The notes: generated from the sequence alone by a model not told the origin. A stretch of 64,000 bases of DNA from Burkholderiaceae bacterium (GCA_017992055.1 JAGOPK010000006.1:293249-357248); one strand, 5' to 3'. Positions 33,669 through 42,124 are shown, counted from the stretch's first letter. Program-made: numbers and translations.

Positions 33669-34466
33669 TCAGGCCGCCTTCTCCACATGCCCATGCCGGG
33701 TGTAGAGGAAGTCCAGCACCTCCTTGCGGCAGTGCATATAGGCCGGGTCCTCGGCCAGTTCCACGCGGTTGCGCGGCCGCGGCAGGTCCACTTCCAGGAT
33801 CTGGCCGATGGTGGCGGCGGGCCCATTGGTCATCATCACGATGCGGTCGGAGAGCAGCACCGCCTCGTCCACGTCGTGGGTCACCATCACCACCGTGCTT
33901 TGCGTGCGGGCGACGATCTTCAGCAGCTCGTCCTGCAGATGGGCGCGGGTCAGCGCGTCCAGTGCCCCGAAGGGCTCGTCCATCAGCAGCACCTTGGGCT
34001 CCATGGCCAGGGCGCGGGCGATGCCCACGCGCTGCTTCATGCCGCCGGAGATCTCGTGCGGCCGCTTGGACGCCGCATGGCCCATGTTCACCAGTTCCAG
34101 CGCGGCCAGCGTGCGCGCCTTCAACTGGGCCTTGGACTCGGCCGCGCCGAACACCCGCTCCACCGCCAGGTAGACGTTGTCGAAGCAGGTCAGCCAGGGC
34201 AGCAGCGAATGGTTCTGGAACACCACCGCGCGCTCGGGGCCGGGGGCCTTGATCTCCTTGTTGTCGCACAGCAGCACGCCCTCGCTGGGCAGGGTCAGGC
34301 CGGCGATCAGGTTCAGCAGCGTGCTCTTGCCGCAGCCCGAATGGCCGATCAGCGCGATGAACTCGCCCTTGTGGATCTGCAGGTGGATGTCGCGCAGCGC
34401 GTGGAAGCGGCCCTTCTTGGTGCTGAACACCATCTCGGCGCCCTGGACTTCAATAAACGCAGTCAT
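33669..34466 (-). CDS. nrtD: Nitrate ABC transporter ATP-binding protein (NrtD type)
   Basis: The 265-residue ATPase belongs to the NrtD/TauB/SsuB class that powers uptake of nitrate and similar anions. Motifs are Walker A GHSGCGKST, VFQNHSLLPWLTCFDNV, signature ISGGMKQRVGIARAL, Walker B VLLMDEPFGALDALTR and the H-loop VTHDVDEA. Unlike cyanobacterial NrtC it has no fused solute-binding domain. The ATG at 34466 has an AAGGAAAC ribosome site. It is the last gene of the operon, and the terminator follows. Confidence 0.92.
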   Translation of the reverse strand: MTAFIEVQGAEMVFSTKKGRFHALRDIHLQIHKGEFIALIGHSGCGKSTLLNLIAGLTLPSEGVLLCDNKEIKAPGPERAVVFQNHSLLPWLTCFDNVYLAVERVFGAAESKAQLKARTLAALELVNMGHAASKRPHEISGGMKQRVGIARALAMEPKVLLMDEPFGALDALTRAHLQDELLKIVARTQSTVVMVTHDVDEAVLLSDRIVMMTNGPAATIGQILEVDLPRPRNRVELAEDPAYMHCRKEVLDFLYTRHGHVEKAA

Positions 34467-34492
34467 GGTCGTTTCCTTGGAGGGGTTCCGGA

Positions 34493-35410
34493 TCAGCTGT
34501 CGAACGAGAAGCGCTTGGCCAGCAGCATCAGCGCCTGCTCGAGCAGCAGACCGACGATGCCGATGACGAAGATGGCGATGATGATGTGCTGGACGTTGAG
34601 GTTGTTCCACTCGTCCCAGACCCAGAAGCCGATGCCCACGCCGCCGGTCAGCATCTCGGCGGCCACGATCACCAGCCAGGCCGTGCCCACCGACAGGCGC
34701 ACGCCGGTCAGCATGTAGGGCAGCACGGCCGGGAACAGGATGCGCGTGATGACCTTCCATTCGCTGAGGTTCAGCACCCGGGCCACATTGAGGTAGTCCT
34801 GCGGCACGCGCTGCACGCCGACTGCGGTGTTGATGACCATGGGCCAGATCGAGCAGATGAAGATGGTCCAGATGGCCGCCGGGTTGGCGCTCTTGAACAC
34901 CAGCAGGCCGATCGGCAGCCAGGCCAGTGGCGACACCGGGCGCAACAGGCTGATCAGCGGGTTGACCATGCGGTTGAGCACCTCGAAGCGCCCCAGCATG
35001 AAGCCCAGCGGGATGCCCACCGCGGCGGCCAGGCCGAAGCCGAGGGCCACGCGCTGCAGCGAGTTGAGGATGTTCCAGCCGATGCCCTGGTCATTGGGGC
35101 CGTTGCGGTAGAACGGGTCGGCAAACAGCTTGACCGCCGCGTCCCAGGTCTTGGCCGGTGACGGGAAGGCGCTGCTGTTCATCGTCGCCAGCGCCCACAC
35201 GCCGATCAGCAGGGCCAGGCCGGCGATGGGCGGCAGCACGGTCAGCGCGAGGCCGCGCCAGTCGATGGGGGGGCGGGCTGCACGGGCCGGCTTGCTGGCC
35301 GTGGTGGCTGTGGCAGCGGTGGCAGAGGGTGCGGCGGCGGCCGGCAGGCTGCGCGCGGCCGGTTTGGCCACCGGCTCGACCGGGGCGGAATGGAACACGG
35401 CACTGACCAT
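34493..35410 (-). CDS. nrtB: Nitrate ABC transporter permease (NrtB type)
   Basis: The 305-residue inner-membrane permease has a 50-residue Ala/Pro-rich cytoplasmic N-terminus followed by about six helices. The EAA-loop motif of binding-protein-dependent permeases is visible in ARVLNLSEWKVITRILFPAVLP. The stretch GFWVWDEWNNLN is typical of the nitrate, bicarbonate and taurine group. Position between the NrtA-like binding protein and the ATPase, plus the NasT-type leader upstream, supports nitrate/nitrite as the substrate. Confidence 0.92.
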   Translation of the reverse strand: MVSAVFHSAPVEPVAKPAARSLPAAAAPSATAATATTASKPARAARPPIDWRGLALTVLPPIAGLALLIGVWALATMNSSAFPSPAKTWDAAVKLFADPFYRNGPNDQGIGWNILNSLQRVALGFGLAAAVGIPLGFMLGRFEVLNRMVNPLISLLRPVSPLAWLPIGLLVFKSANPAAIWTIFICSIWPMVINTAVGVQRVPQDYLNVARVLNLSEWKVITRILFPAVLPYMLTGVRLSVGTAWLVIVAAEMLTGGVGIGFWVWDEWNNLNVQHIIIAIFVIGIVGLLLEQALMLLAKRFSFDS

Positions 35411-35465
35411 GGCGGTTCTCCTGGAGAAGGTGGGGACGCAGGGCTCAGGGGCTTGGGGCCGGCCG

Positions 35466-36686
35466 TCAGGCGCGGACCTTGAACGAGTCGGCGTACTTGG
35501 CCGGGTCCTTGCCGTCCCAGACCACGCCGTCGATGAACTTGCTGCTGCGCATGTCGCTCTTGGGCAGGCTGGCCTTGACGCCGGCCGCGGCCTCCTTGTA
35601 GAGCGCCACCTGGTTGACCTGCTTGGCCACCGCCAGGTAGTCCGGATGCTCCTTGATCAGGCCCCAGCGCTTGTGCTGGGTCAGGAACCACATGCCGTCC
35701 GACAGGTACGGGAAGTTGACCGCGCCGTCGTTGAAGAACTTCATGTGGTCGGGGTCGTCCCAGGTCTTGCCCAGGCCGTTCTGGTAGCGGCCCAGGATGC
35801 GCTGGTTGATGGCATCGACGCTGGTGTTGACATAGGCCTTGTCGGCGATGGTCTCGGCCATCTTCATCTTGTTCTGCAGGCCGGCATCGATCCACTTGCC
35901 GGCCTCGATGATGGCCATCATCACCGCGCGGGCGGTGTTGGGGTACTTCTTGACGAAGTCGCCGGTGGTGCCCAGCACCTTCTCCGGATGGTCCTTCCAC
36001 ACCTGCTGGGTGGTGGCCGCGGTGATGCCGATGCCGTCGATGATGGCGCGGTGGTTCCAGGGCTCGCCGACGCAGAAGCCGTCCATGTTGCCCACGCGCA
36101 TATTGGCCACCATCTGCGGCGGCGGCACGGTGATGACCTTGGCGTCCTTCATCGGATTGATGCCCGCCGAGGCCAGCCAGTAGTACAGCCACATCGCATG
36201 CGTGCCGGTCGGGAAGGTCTGCGCGAAGGTGTATTCGCGCTTCTCGGCGGCCATCAGCTTGGCCAGGCCGCCCACGTCCACCGCGCCCTTGTCGGCCAGC
36301 TTCTTGGACAGGGTCAGCGCCTGGCCGTTGTGGTTCAGGTTCATCAGCACGGCCATGTCTTTCTTCGGCCCGGCCGTGCCCAGGTGCACGCCGTAGATCA
36401 GGCCGTACAGCACATGGGCCATGTCCAGTTCGCCATTGACCAGCTTGTCGCGCACACCGGCCCAGCTGGCCTCCTTGGTGGGCACGATCTTCACGCCGTA
36501 CTTCTTGTCGAAGCCCAGCACGCTGGCCATCACCACGCTGGCGCAGTCGGTCAGCGGGATGAAGCCGATGCGCACTTCCTCCTTCTCGGGCTTGTCCGAG
36601 CCAGCGGCATAGACGGCGCTGCGCAGGCCGGGCAGCAGGCCGGCGCCGCCGACGGCAGCGGCCTGGATCAGGGAACGGCGGGTCAT
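35466..36686 (-). CDS. nrtA: Nitrate/nitrite ABC transporter substrate-binding protein (NrtA type)
   Basis: The 406-residue product starts MTRRSLIQAAAVGGAGLL, a twin-arginine-type signal ending near YAA-GS. It continues as a NrtA/CmpA-family binding protein: IGFIPLTDCASVVMAS, FAQTFPTGTHAMWLYYWL, PPPQMVANMRVGNMDGFCVGEPW. An AAGGAAG ribosome site supports this ATG; an in-frame ATG at 36752 would add 22 residues before the twin arginines. The gene follows a 200-nt regulated leader with sigma-54 promoter, ANTAR hairpins and terminator. It could also act as the NasS-like nitrate sensor for NasT, but the signal peptide argues for export. Confidence 0.92.
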   Translation of the reverse strand: MTRRSLIQAAAVGGAGLLPGLRSAVYAAGSDKPEKEEVRIGFIPLTDCASVVMASVLGFDKKYGVKIVPTKEASWAGVRDKLVNGELDMAHVLYGLIYGVHLGTAGPKKDMAVLMNLNHNGQALTLSKKLADKGAVDVGGLAKLMAAEKREYTFAQTFPTGTHAMWLYYWLASAGINPMKDAKVITVPPPQMVANMRVGNMDGFCVGEPWNHRAIIDGIGITAATTQQVWKDHPEKVLGTTGDFVKKYPNTARAVMMAIIEAGKWIDAGLQNKMKMAETIADKAYVNTSVDAINQRILGRYQNGLGKTWDDPDHMKFFNDGAVNFPYLSDGMWFLTQHKRWGLIKEHPDYLAVAKQVNQVALYKEAAAGVKASLPKSDMRSSKFIDGVVWDGKDPAKYADSFKVRA

Positions 36687-36796
36687 GGTGGTCGCTTCCT
36701 TGGCGGGGGGCGTAGCTAGGGGCGTATCGACGGGCGTGAGGGGACGGGACATCGTGGCTTCTCGCTTCCAGGGCTGGCCGATTGAGGCGTGCAGAC

Positions 36797-36854
36797 AAAC
36801 AAAAAGGCGTCCTGACCAGCCCGCTGCGGCGCAGCGGGGGGTCAAGGACGCCTT
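36797..36854 (-). terminator. Leader (attenuator) terminator upstream of nrtA
   Basis: On the minus strand AAGGCGTCCT (36854-36845) pairs perfectly with AGGACGCCTT (36813-36804). An inner CCGCTGC/GCAGCGG stem extends it, and it ends in TTTTTGTTT. It lies about 110 nt before nrtA. Just upstream, GGACG-AAGG-CGTCC could form a smaller hairpin that takes the 5' arm of the terminator, a candidate antiterminator. Confidence 0.9.
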
Positions 36855-36866
36855 CGTCCGGGACCG

Positions 36867-36919
36867 ATGCATCGTCAATGACGCACCAGAACCATGTTGC
36901 TGGGGTCGTCGTTGACCCC
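36867..36919 (-). promoter_or_regulatory. ANTAR-responsive tandem hexaloop hairpins
   Basis: Two hairpins read on the minus strand fit the ANTAR target motif, which needs hexanucleotide loops with A at position 1 and G at position 4. The first is GGGGTC-AACGAC-GACCCC (36919-36902). The second is GTGCGTC-ATTGAC-GATGCAT (36886-36867), with two G-T pairs. They lie directly upstream of the leader terminator, and the ANTAR protein NasT is encoded just upstream on the same strand. NasT binding would be expected to prevent termination. Confidence 0.85.
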
Positions 36920-36933
36920 CACGCAGTCTCTTG

Positions 36934-36949
36934 AGCAATCGGTGTGCCA
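36934..36949 (-). promoter_or_regulatory. Sigma-54 promoter of the nrtABD operon
   Basis: On the minus strand TGGCAC-ACCGA-TTGCT is an exact match to the sigma-54 consensus TGGCAC-N5-TTGCW, with GG at -24 and GC at -12. The predicted transcription start (about 36923) falls a few bases before the first ANTAR hairpin. Confidence 0.85.
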
Positions 36950-36999
36950 GGGCTGCGGGCCGCTTTGGAGGGGGATCTGCGGCCTCTCCACGGCCTTGG

Positions 37000-37037
37000 T
37001 GCACCAGCACTGCGCCGCCGTGCCTCGGCGCGGTGCG
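37000..37037 (-). promoter_or_regulatory. Two NtrC-like enhancer boxes
   Basis: TGCACC-N5-TGCGCC (37000-37016) and TGCCTC-N5-GGTGCG (37021-37037), read on the plus strand, each match 9 of 12 bases of the NtrC consensus TGCACY-N5-RGTGCA. Their centres lie about 85 and 106 bp upstream of the predicted sigma-54 start and are 21 bp apart, two helical turns. They are imperfect sites, so this is a candidate. Confidence 0.5.
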
Positions 37038-37056
37038 CGGCCCGATCCGAGTCCGT

Positions 37057-37695
37057 TCAGCCCAGCAGGTCGGCCGCGTCGATGATGCGTTGGGCCAGGT
37101 CCACCAGCTTCAGCTTGCGGTCCATGGCGCCGCGGCGCAGCCGCGCATAGGCCTCTTCTTCGCTGAGGCCCTGGCGCTTCATCATCAGGCCCTTGGCGCG
37201 CTCGATGGTCTTGCGCTCGTTGAGCTGGTTGCGCGCGCTGGCCAGCTCCTGGCGCAGCGATTCCTCGACCTGGAAGCGGGCCATCGCCACCTCCAGCACC
37301 GGCTTCACGCGCTCGGGCGCCAGCCCGGCCACCACATAGGCGCTGACCCCGGCGGCGATGGCATCGCGCACATGGCTGGTGTCCTCGTCGTCGGTGAACA
37401 TCACGATCGGCCGGCGCTCGTCGCGCGTGGCCAGCACCACATGCTCCAGCGTGTCGCGGGCCTGGCTCTCGGCGTCGACGATCACCAGGTCGGGCTGGAT
37501 CTGCGCCAGCTGCACCGGCAGGAACATGTCGGCCGGCAGCACCGCGACGATGTTGTAGCCGGCCTGCAGCAGGCCGATGCGCAGGCTGCGCGAGCGCTCG
37601 GCCTCGCTCCAGGCCTGGGCATCATCGGCATCGGGCACCAGCGATTCGGGTGCGACGATGACGATGCGCAGCGGGCGCGGATCGGGCGGCAACAT
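37057..37695 (-). CDS. nasT: ANTAR-domain response regulator, NasT-like
   Basis: The 212-residue product has an N-terminal receiver-like domain (about 10-125) without the usual acidic triad and phospho-acceptor, and a C-terminal ANTAR RNA-binding domain (about 145-207): NERKTIERAKGLMMKR and EEEAYARLRRGAMDRK. NasT proteins bind paired hexaloop hairpins in nitrate-assimilation leaders and block termination when the sensor NasS releases them upon nitrate binding. A matching leader lies just downstream (36797-36919). No separate nasS gene is in view. Confidence 0.93.
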   Translation of the reverse strand: MLPPDPRPLRIVIVAPESLVPDADDAQAWSEAERSRSLRIGLLQAGYNIVAVLPADMFLPVQLAQIQPDLVIVDAESQARDTLEHVVLATRDERRPIVMFTDDEDTSHVRDAIAAGVSAYVVAGLAPERVKPVLEVAMARFQVEESLRQELASARNQLNERKTIERAKGLMMKRQGLSEEEAYARLRRGAMDRKLKLVDLAQRIIDAADLLG

Positions 37696-37751
37696 GGTGC
37701 TCAGTCCGCGCGCAAGAAGCGCGCCATGCGTGCCATGCGCACTTCAGCCCC

Positions 37752-37757
37752 GACAAT
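37752..37757 (+). promoter_or_regulatory. -10-like box just before the phosphatase-kinase gene
   Basis: GACAAT lies 6 nt before the ATG at 37764, fitting a leaderless transcript. Confidence 0.4.
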
Positions 37758-37763
37758 CGGCGC

Positions 37764-39563
37764 ATGAGCTTCGACGTCGACATCGGCCATGCCAGCGCCA
37801 GCGGTCCGCGCCCGGTCAACGAGGACTTTGTCGGCGCCCTGCGCAGCAGCGAGCGGGGCCGCGGCGTGGTGGCGGCGCTGGCCGATGGCGTGTCCACCGG
37901 CGGGCGTGGCCGCGAGGCCGCGCAGAGCACGGTGATGGGCCTGCTGGCCGACTTTTTTGCCACTCCCGAGACCTGGCAGACCACGGTGGTGTTCGACCGC
38001 CTGATCTCGGCGCAGAACGGCTGGTTGGCCGACCACAACCGCCGCCGCTCGCGCGAGGCCGATGGCACGGCGCTGACCACGCTGACCGCGCTGGCCCTGC
38101 GTGGCCAGACCTGGACCGTGGCCCATGTCGGCGACAGCCGCGCCTGGCTGCTGCGCGACGAGGCCGAGCCCGCACCGGAACCCCAACTCGATCCCGCCGC
38201 GCTGCGCCCGCCGGCCCTGCTGCAGCCGCTGACCCAGGACCATGCCTTCGAGGCGCTGGACCTGCGCTCGCGCCTGACCCGCGCCGTGGGCCTGGACGAT
38301 GTGGTGCGCATCGACCACCTGCAGGGCGAGGCGCGCATCGGCGACAGCTTCGTGCTCAGCAGCGACGGCGTGCACGGTGTGCTCAAGCCGGCGGCGATGA
38401 GCGCGCTGCTGCGTGGCGCGGCCACCGCCCAGCAGGCCGCCGAAGCCCTGGTGGAGGCGGCGCTGCAGGCCGGTGGCCGCGACAACGCCAGCGCCCTGGT
38501 GCTGCGTGTCACCGGCCTGGACGAGCGCGACCTGCACGACGAGCGCGCCCAGGTGCACGAGCTGCCGGTGCCCGCGCTGCTGAAGGTGGGCGAGCTGCTG
38601 GACGGCTACCAGATCACCGCGCGGGTGGCCGACAACGGCATCCACCGCCTGTACCAGGCCCGCGATGTGGGCAGCGGCGGTGCCGGCGGCCCGCTGGTGG
38701 CGATCAAGACCCTGCACCCCAGCCGGGCCAGCGACGCCGAGGAACGCACGATGCTGGCGCACGAGGCCTGGCTGGCCCTGCGTGTGGCCGGCGAGGGCGA
38801 GGCCGGCGCCGCCGACGACCCCGGCGAGCCCGGCTTTGTGCGTGTGCATGCGCGCCGGCGCCAGGCCACGGCGCTGTACTGGGTCTACGACTGGCATGGC
38901 GGCCGCACCATGGAACAGCTGGCCGCCGATGGCGCCCTGCCCACCGTGGGCGAGGTGGTGGCCGCGGCCCAGGCCGTGGCCCTGGCCCTGGGCCGGCTGC
39001 ACCGCCTGGGCGTGGTGCACCGCGACATCAAGCCGGGCAATCTGCACCGCGGCGACGACGGCCGCTGGCGCGTGCTCGATCTGGGCGCGGCCATCAGCGG
39101 CCGCGAGTCGGCGGCCCAGCGTGAACTGCATGCCGGCACGCCCAGCTACATGAACCCCGAGCAGTGGCAGGGCGCCGCCGCCGATGCCGCCAGCGACCTG
39201 TTCGCGCTGGCCGTCTCGCTGTACCAGTGGCTGACCGGGCGCCTGCCCTATGGCGAGGTCGAGCCCTATCAGCTCGGGCGTTATCGGCGCGATCCGGTGC
39301 CGGTGTCGCGGCTGCGGCCCGATGTGCCGATGTGGCTGGATCATCTGCTGGCCAAGGCCCTGGCGCGTGAGCCGCGCGAGCGTTTCGAGACCGCCGAAGA
39401 GCTGCTGCTGGCCTTGCAGCGTGGCGCCGCCCGTCCGCTGGCCGCGCCGCGGGCCACGCCGCTGTTGCAGCGCGATCCCGCCGCGCTGCTGAAGGCCGCG
39501 CTGGGGGTGTCGCTGCTGTTCAACGGGCTGCTGATCGTCTGGCTGCTGTTCCTGCCGCGCTGA
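37764..39563 (+). CDS. Bifunctional PP2C-type phosphatase / Ser/Thr protein kinase
   Basis: The 599-residue product joins two opposing enzymes. Residues 1-250 are a PP2C phosphatase (RPVNEDF, ALADGVSTGGRG, VAHVGDSRAWL, SSDGVHG, RDNASALVLRV). Residues about 275-545 are a Hanks-type kinase with catalytic lysine in VAIKTLH, HRDIKPGN near 419, DLG in place of DFG and GTPSYMNPEQ. One membrane helix (about 574-594) ends the protein. Proteins of this layout recur beside nitrate transport and nitrite reductase genes in proteobacteria, and a NarK-type transporter overlaps it here. Its target is unknown; tuning of nitrate transport is inference. The 3' ends of the two genes overlap by 44 bases. Confidence 0.92.
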   Translation: MSFDVDIGHASASGPRPVNEDFVGALRSSERGRGVVAALADGVSTGGRGREAAQSTVMGLLADFFATPETWQTTVVFDRLISAQNGWLADHNRRRSREADGTALTTLTALALRGQTWTVAHVGDSRAWLLRDEAEPAPEPQLDPAALRPPALLQPLTQDHAFEALDLRSRLTRAVGLDDVVRIDHLQGEARIGDSFVLSSDGVHGVLKPAAMSALLRGAATAQQAAEALVEAALQAGGRDNASALVLRVTGLDERDLHDERAQVHELPVPALLKVGELLDGYQITARVADNGIHRLYQARDVGSGGAGGPLVAIKTLHPSRASDAEERTMLAHEAWLALRVAGEGEAGAADDPGEPGFVRVHARRRQATALYWVYDWHGGRTMEQLAADGALPTVGEVVAAAQAVALALGRLHRLGVVHRDIKPGNLHRGDDGRWRVLDLGAAISGRESAAQRELHAGTPSYMNPEQWQGAAADAASDLFALAVSLYQWLTGRLPYGEVEPYQLGRYRRDPVPVSRLRPDVPMWLDHLLAKALAREPRERFETAEELLLALQRGAARPLAAPRATPLLQRDPAALLKAALGVSLLFNGLLIVWLLFLPR

Positions 39564-40794
39564 CCGGCGCCGCGCCGCGCTGCTGCACGGGCCTGGCCCG
39601 GCCACCCTTCTCGGCCCAGGTGCGGGTCCAGCGGATCTGCACGATGCGCAGCATGGCCAGCATCACCAGGGCCAGCGCGGTGAAGGCCAGGAAGCCGCCC
39701 AGGTAGCTGCCGCTGTACTGCTTGGACAGGCCCATGGCATTGGGCAGGAAGCCGCCGCCCAGCGCACCGACCTCGCCGATCATCGAGCCGGCCACCGCGG
39801 TGGTCAGCGGCCAGCGCAGCGGCACCAGCTGGAACAGCGCGCCATTGCCGGCGCCCAGGGCCGCGAAGCACAGCATGAACAGCAGCGTGGTCAGCACCAG
39901 CGACTGGCCGGCAAAGCCGCAGGCCGCCAGCGCACCGGCCACCACCAGCAGCACGCCGCTGAGCGTGTGGATGCCGCCGATGCGGTCGGCGATCCAGCCG
40001 CCCACCACGCGCACGGCCGAGCCCATCAGCGTGGCCAGCATGGTCAGCTGGCCAGCCTCGATCTTGCTGACCTTGAACTGGTCGTAGAAATAGGTCGGCA
40101 GAAAGCTGGCCAGGCCGATGAAACCGCCGAAGGTGACGATGTAGATCAGGCTGAACGACCAGCCGTCCTTCTCGAACAAGCAGGACAGGTGCTCGCGCAG
40201 CGTCTGGTGCTCGCGGTCCGGCGGCTCCTTGGCGGCAAACCACATCACCAGCATCGGCAGCAGCATGGTGGCGGCGGCGATGCCGTACACCGTCTGCCAG
40301 CCGAAGGCCTGGGCCAGCGGCGGCGCAAACAGCACGGCCAGCACCGTGCCCGAGTTGCCAGCACCGGCAATGCCCATGGCCAGGCCCTTGTACTGCGGCG
40401 GAAACCAGCCCGAGCCCAGGCTCAGCGCCACGCCGAAGCTGGCGCCGGCAATGCCCAGCAGCACGCCCATGGCCAGCACGCTGTCGTAGCTGTCGACGAA
40501 CAGGAAGCCGAAGCCCAGGGCCAGCACGATCAGGCCCATCTCGACCATGGCCGCGTTCTTGCGGCCGATGTACTGCGCCAGCACGCCCAGCGGAAAGCGC
40601 ATCAGCGCGCCGGCCAGGATGGGCACCGAGATCATGAAGCCCTTCTGCGCCGCATTCAGGCCGAAGGTCTCGCTGATGAACGGTGCCATCGCGCCGTTCA
40701 GCACCCAGATCGCGAAGCAGAAGTCGAAGTACAGGAACGACGCGGCCAGCGTCGGCCAATGGCCCGAGCGGAGAAAGGTCTTGAATTGGGACAT
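39520..40794 (-). CDS. narK: Nitrate/nitrite MFS transporter, NarK/NasA type
   Basis: The 424-residue major-facilitator protein has 12 predicted helices. The nitrate-signature regions of the NNP family are visible as [19 protein letters not shown] and [12 protein letters not shown], and [20 protein letters not shown] is a typical NarK1-like first helix. The C-terminal tail is basic and Ala-rich. It is convergent with the PP2C-kinase gene (44-base overlap) and close to nasT-nrtABD, so the locus encodes both a primary and a secondary nitrate/nitrite uptake route. Transport direction cannot be read from sequence. Confidence 0.92.
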   Translation of the reverse strand: MSQFKTFLRSGHWPTLAASFLYFDFCFAIWVLNGAMAPFISETFGLNAAQKGFMISVPILAGALMRFPLGVLAQYIGRKNAAMVEMGLIVLALGFGFLFVDSYDSVLAMGVLLGIAGASFGVALSLGSGWFPPQYKGLAMGIAGAGNSGTVLAVLFAPPLAQAFGWQTVYGIAAATMLLPMLVMWFAAKEPPDREHQTLREHLSCLFEKDGWSFSLIYIVTFGGFIGLASFLPTYFYDQFKVSKIEAGQLTMLATLMGSAVRVVGGWIADRIGGIHTLSGVLLVVAGALAACGFAGQSLVLTTLLFMLCFAALGAGNGALFQLVPLRWPLTTAVAGSMIGEVGALGGGFLPNAMGLSKQYSGSYLGGFLAFTALALVMLAMLRIVQIRWTRTWAEKGGRARPVQQRGAAPVSAAGTAARRSAAR

Positions 40795-40986
40795 GGTGCG
40801 CAGGCCCGCGCAGCGGGCGCGGGCGACCGTGGCGGGGAAGGGCGGAAGCCTGCGTGGGGCGGCTCCGGCATGCGATGCACCACCGTCGTTGGCGGATCAC
40901 CGGTTTGGTGCGCTGCAACACACCAATGCCCGGGATACGCAAGACCGGTGCCAAGGCCGGTGCCGGACGGGCCTGGACGGGCCGCC

Positions 40987-40992
40987 TACACT
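40987..40992 (+). promoter_or_regulatory. -10 box of tsaD
   Basis: TACACT lies 8 nt before the ATG at 41001, so the mRNA would begin at or next to the start codon. No ribosome site is visible. Confidence 0.45.
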
Positions 40993-41000
40993 CGCCGCCC

Positions 41001-42056
41001 ATGATGAATGTGCTGGGCATCGAATCCTCCTGCGACGAGACCGGCGTGGCCCTGGTGCAGACCCGCGACGGCCAGGCCGTGCCCTCGCTGCGTGCCCATG
41101 CACTGCACAGCCAGGTGGCCATGCACCAGGACTATGGCGGCGTGGTGCCCGAGCTGGCCTCGCGCGACCACATCCGCCGCGTGCTGCCGCTGGCGCGCCA
41201 GGTGCTGGCCGAATCCGGCGCCACGCTGGCCGACATCGACGTGGTGGCCTTCACCCGCGGCCCGGGCCTGGCCGGGGCCCTGCTGGTCGGCGCCGGCGTG
41301 GCCTGCGCGCTGGCCACGGCGCTGGACCGGCCGACGCTGGGCGTGCACCACCTGGAAGGCCATCTGCTGTCGCCCTTTCTGTCGGCCGATCCGCCCGAGT
41401 TCCCGTTTGTCGCGCTGCTGGTCTCGGGCGGCCACACCCAGCTGATGCGGGTGGACGGCGTGGGCCGCTACCTGCTGCTGGGCGAGACCATCGACGACGC
41501 CGCCGGCGAGGCCTTCGACAAGAGCGCCAAGCTGCTGGGCCTGGGCTATCCGGGCGGGCCGGCGCTGGCGCGGCTGGCGGCCTTCGGCAACCCGCAGGCC
41601 TTCGATCTGCCACGCCCGCTGCTGCACAGTGGCAACCTGGACTTCTCGTTCGCCGGCCTGAAGACCGCGGTGCTGACCCAGCACCGCAAGCTGCTGGCTT
41701 CGTCGGCGAGCAACCTCTGCGAGCAGGCCCGCGCCGACCTGGCGGCCAGCACCCAGGCGGCCATCGTCGAGGTGCTGGTGAAGAAGTCGCTGGCCGCGCT
41801 GAAGGCCAGCGGCCTGAAGCGCCTGGTGGTCTCGGGCGGTGTCGGCGCCAATGCCGAGCTGCGCCGCCAGCTCAACGAGGCCGCGGCACGGCGCGGCTGG
41901 CGCGTGCACTATCCGGAGCTGGCGCTGTGCACCGACAACGGCGCGATGATCGCGCTGGCCGCGGCCATGCGCCTGCAGGCCGGCGTGGCGGTGGCAGCGC
42001 GCGACTATGCCTTCGACGTGCGGCCGCGCTGGGCGCTGGACGGGCTGGCCGCCTGA
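41001..42056 (+). CDS. tsaD: tRNA N6-adenosine threonylcarbamoyltransferase TsaD
   Basis: TsaD (formerly Gcp/YgjD) transfers the threonylcarbamoyl group to A37 of ANN-decoding tRNAs. The 351-residue product has the family opening [13 protein letters not shown], the iron-binding HHLEGH motif, [23 protein letters not shown], and the C-terminal [11 protein letters not shown] and CTDNGAMIA. The start at 41001 (ATGATG) is chosen because the conserved N-terminus begins there. It is followed by an intrinsic terminator. TsaE, needed for the same modification, is encoded about 9.4 kb upstream. Confidence 0.96.
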   Translation: MMNVLGIESSCDETGVALVQTRDGQAVPSLRAHALHSQVAMHQDYGGVVPELASRDHIRRVLPLARQVLAESGATLADIDVVAFTRGPGLAGALLVGAGVACALATALDRPTLGVHHLEGHLLSPFLSADPPEFPFVALLVSGGHTQLMRVDGVGRYLLLGETIDDAAGEAFDKSAKLLGLGYPGGPALARLAAFGNPQAFDLPRPLLHSGNLDFSFAGLKTAVLTQHRKLLASSASNLCEQARADLAASTQAAIVEVLVKKSLAALKASGLKRLVVSGGVGANAELRRQLNEAAARRGWRVHYPELALCTDNGAMIALAAAMRLQAGVAVAARDYAFDVRPRWALDGLAA

Positions 42057-42081
42057 GGCGGGCCGAGGTCACCGGGGCTTC

Positions 42082-42124
42082 TAGAATCCGCGCAGCGCCG
42101 CTGGACTGTCAGCGGCTTTTTTTT
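42082..42124 (+). terminator. Terminator after tsaD, with a -10-like box just before it
   Basis: GCCGCTG (42097-42103) and CAGCGGC (42110-42116) form a perfect 7-bp stem with a 6-nt loop, followed by eight Ts (42117-42124). Immediately before it TAGAAT (42082-42087) resembles a -10 box. A transcript from there would enter the terminator within a few bases. Confidence 0.85.

Noticed and set aside
36920-36938. An alternative first ANTAR hairpin with loop AGAGAC
   Set aside because: It needs a mismatch and several G-U pairs and would lie at or before the predicted sigma-54 transcription start. The pair at 36867-36919 fits better.
39281-39288. GCCGATAA on the minus strand inside the kinase gene
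   Set aside because: No TAAA-like box at the right distance, and no start codon follows on that strand within a sensible range.
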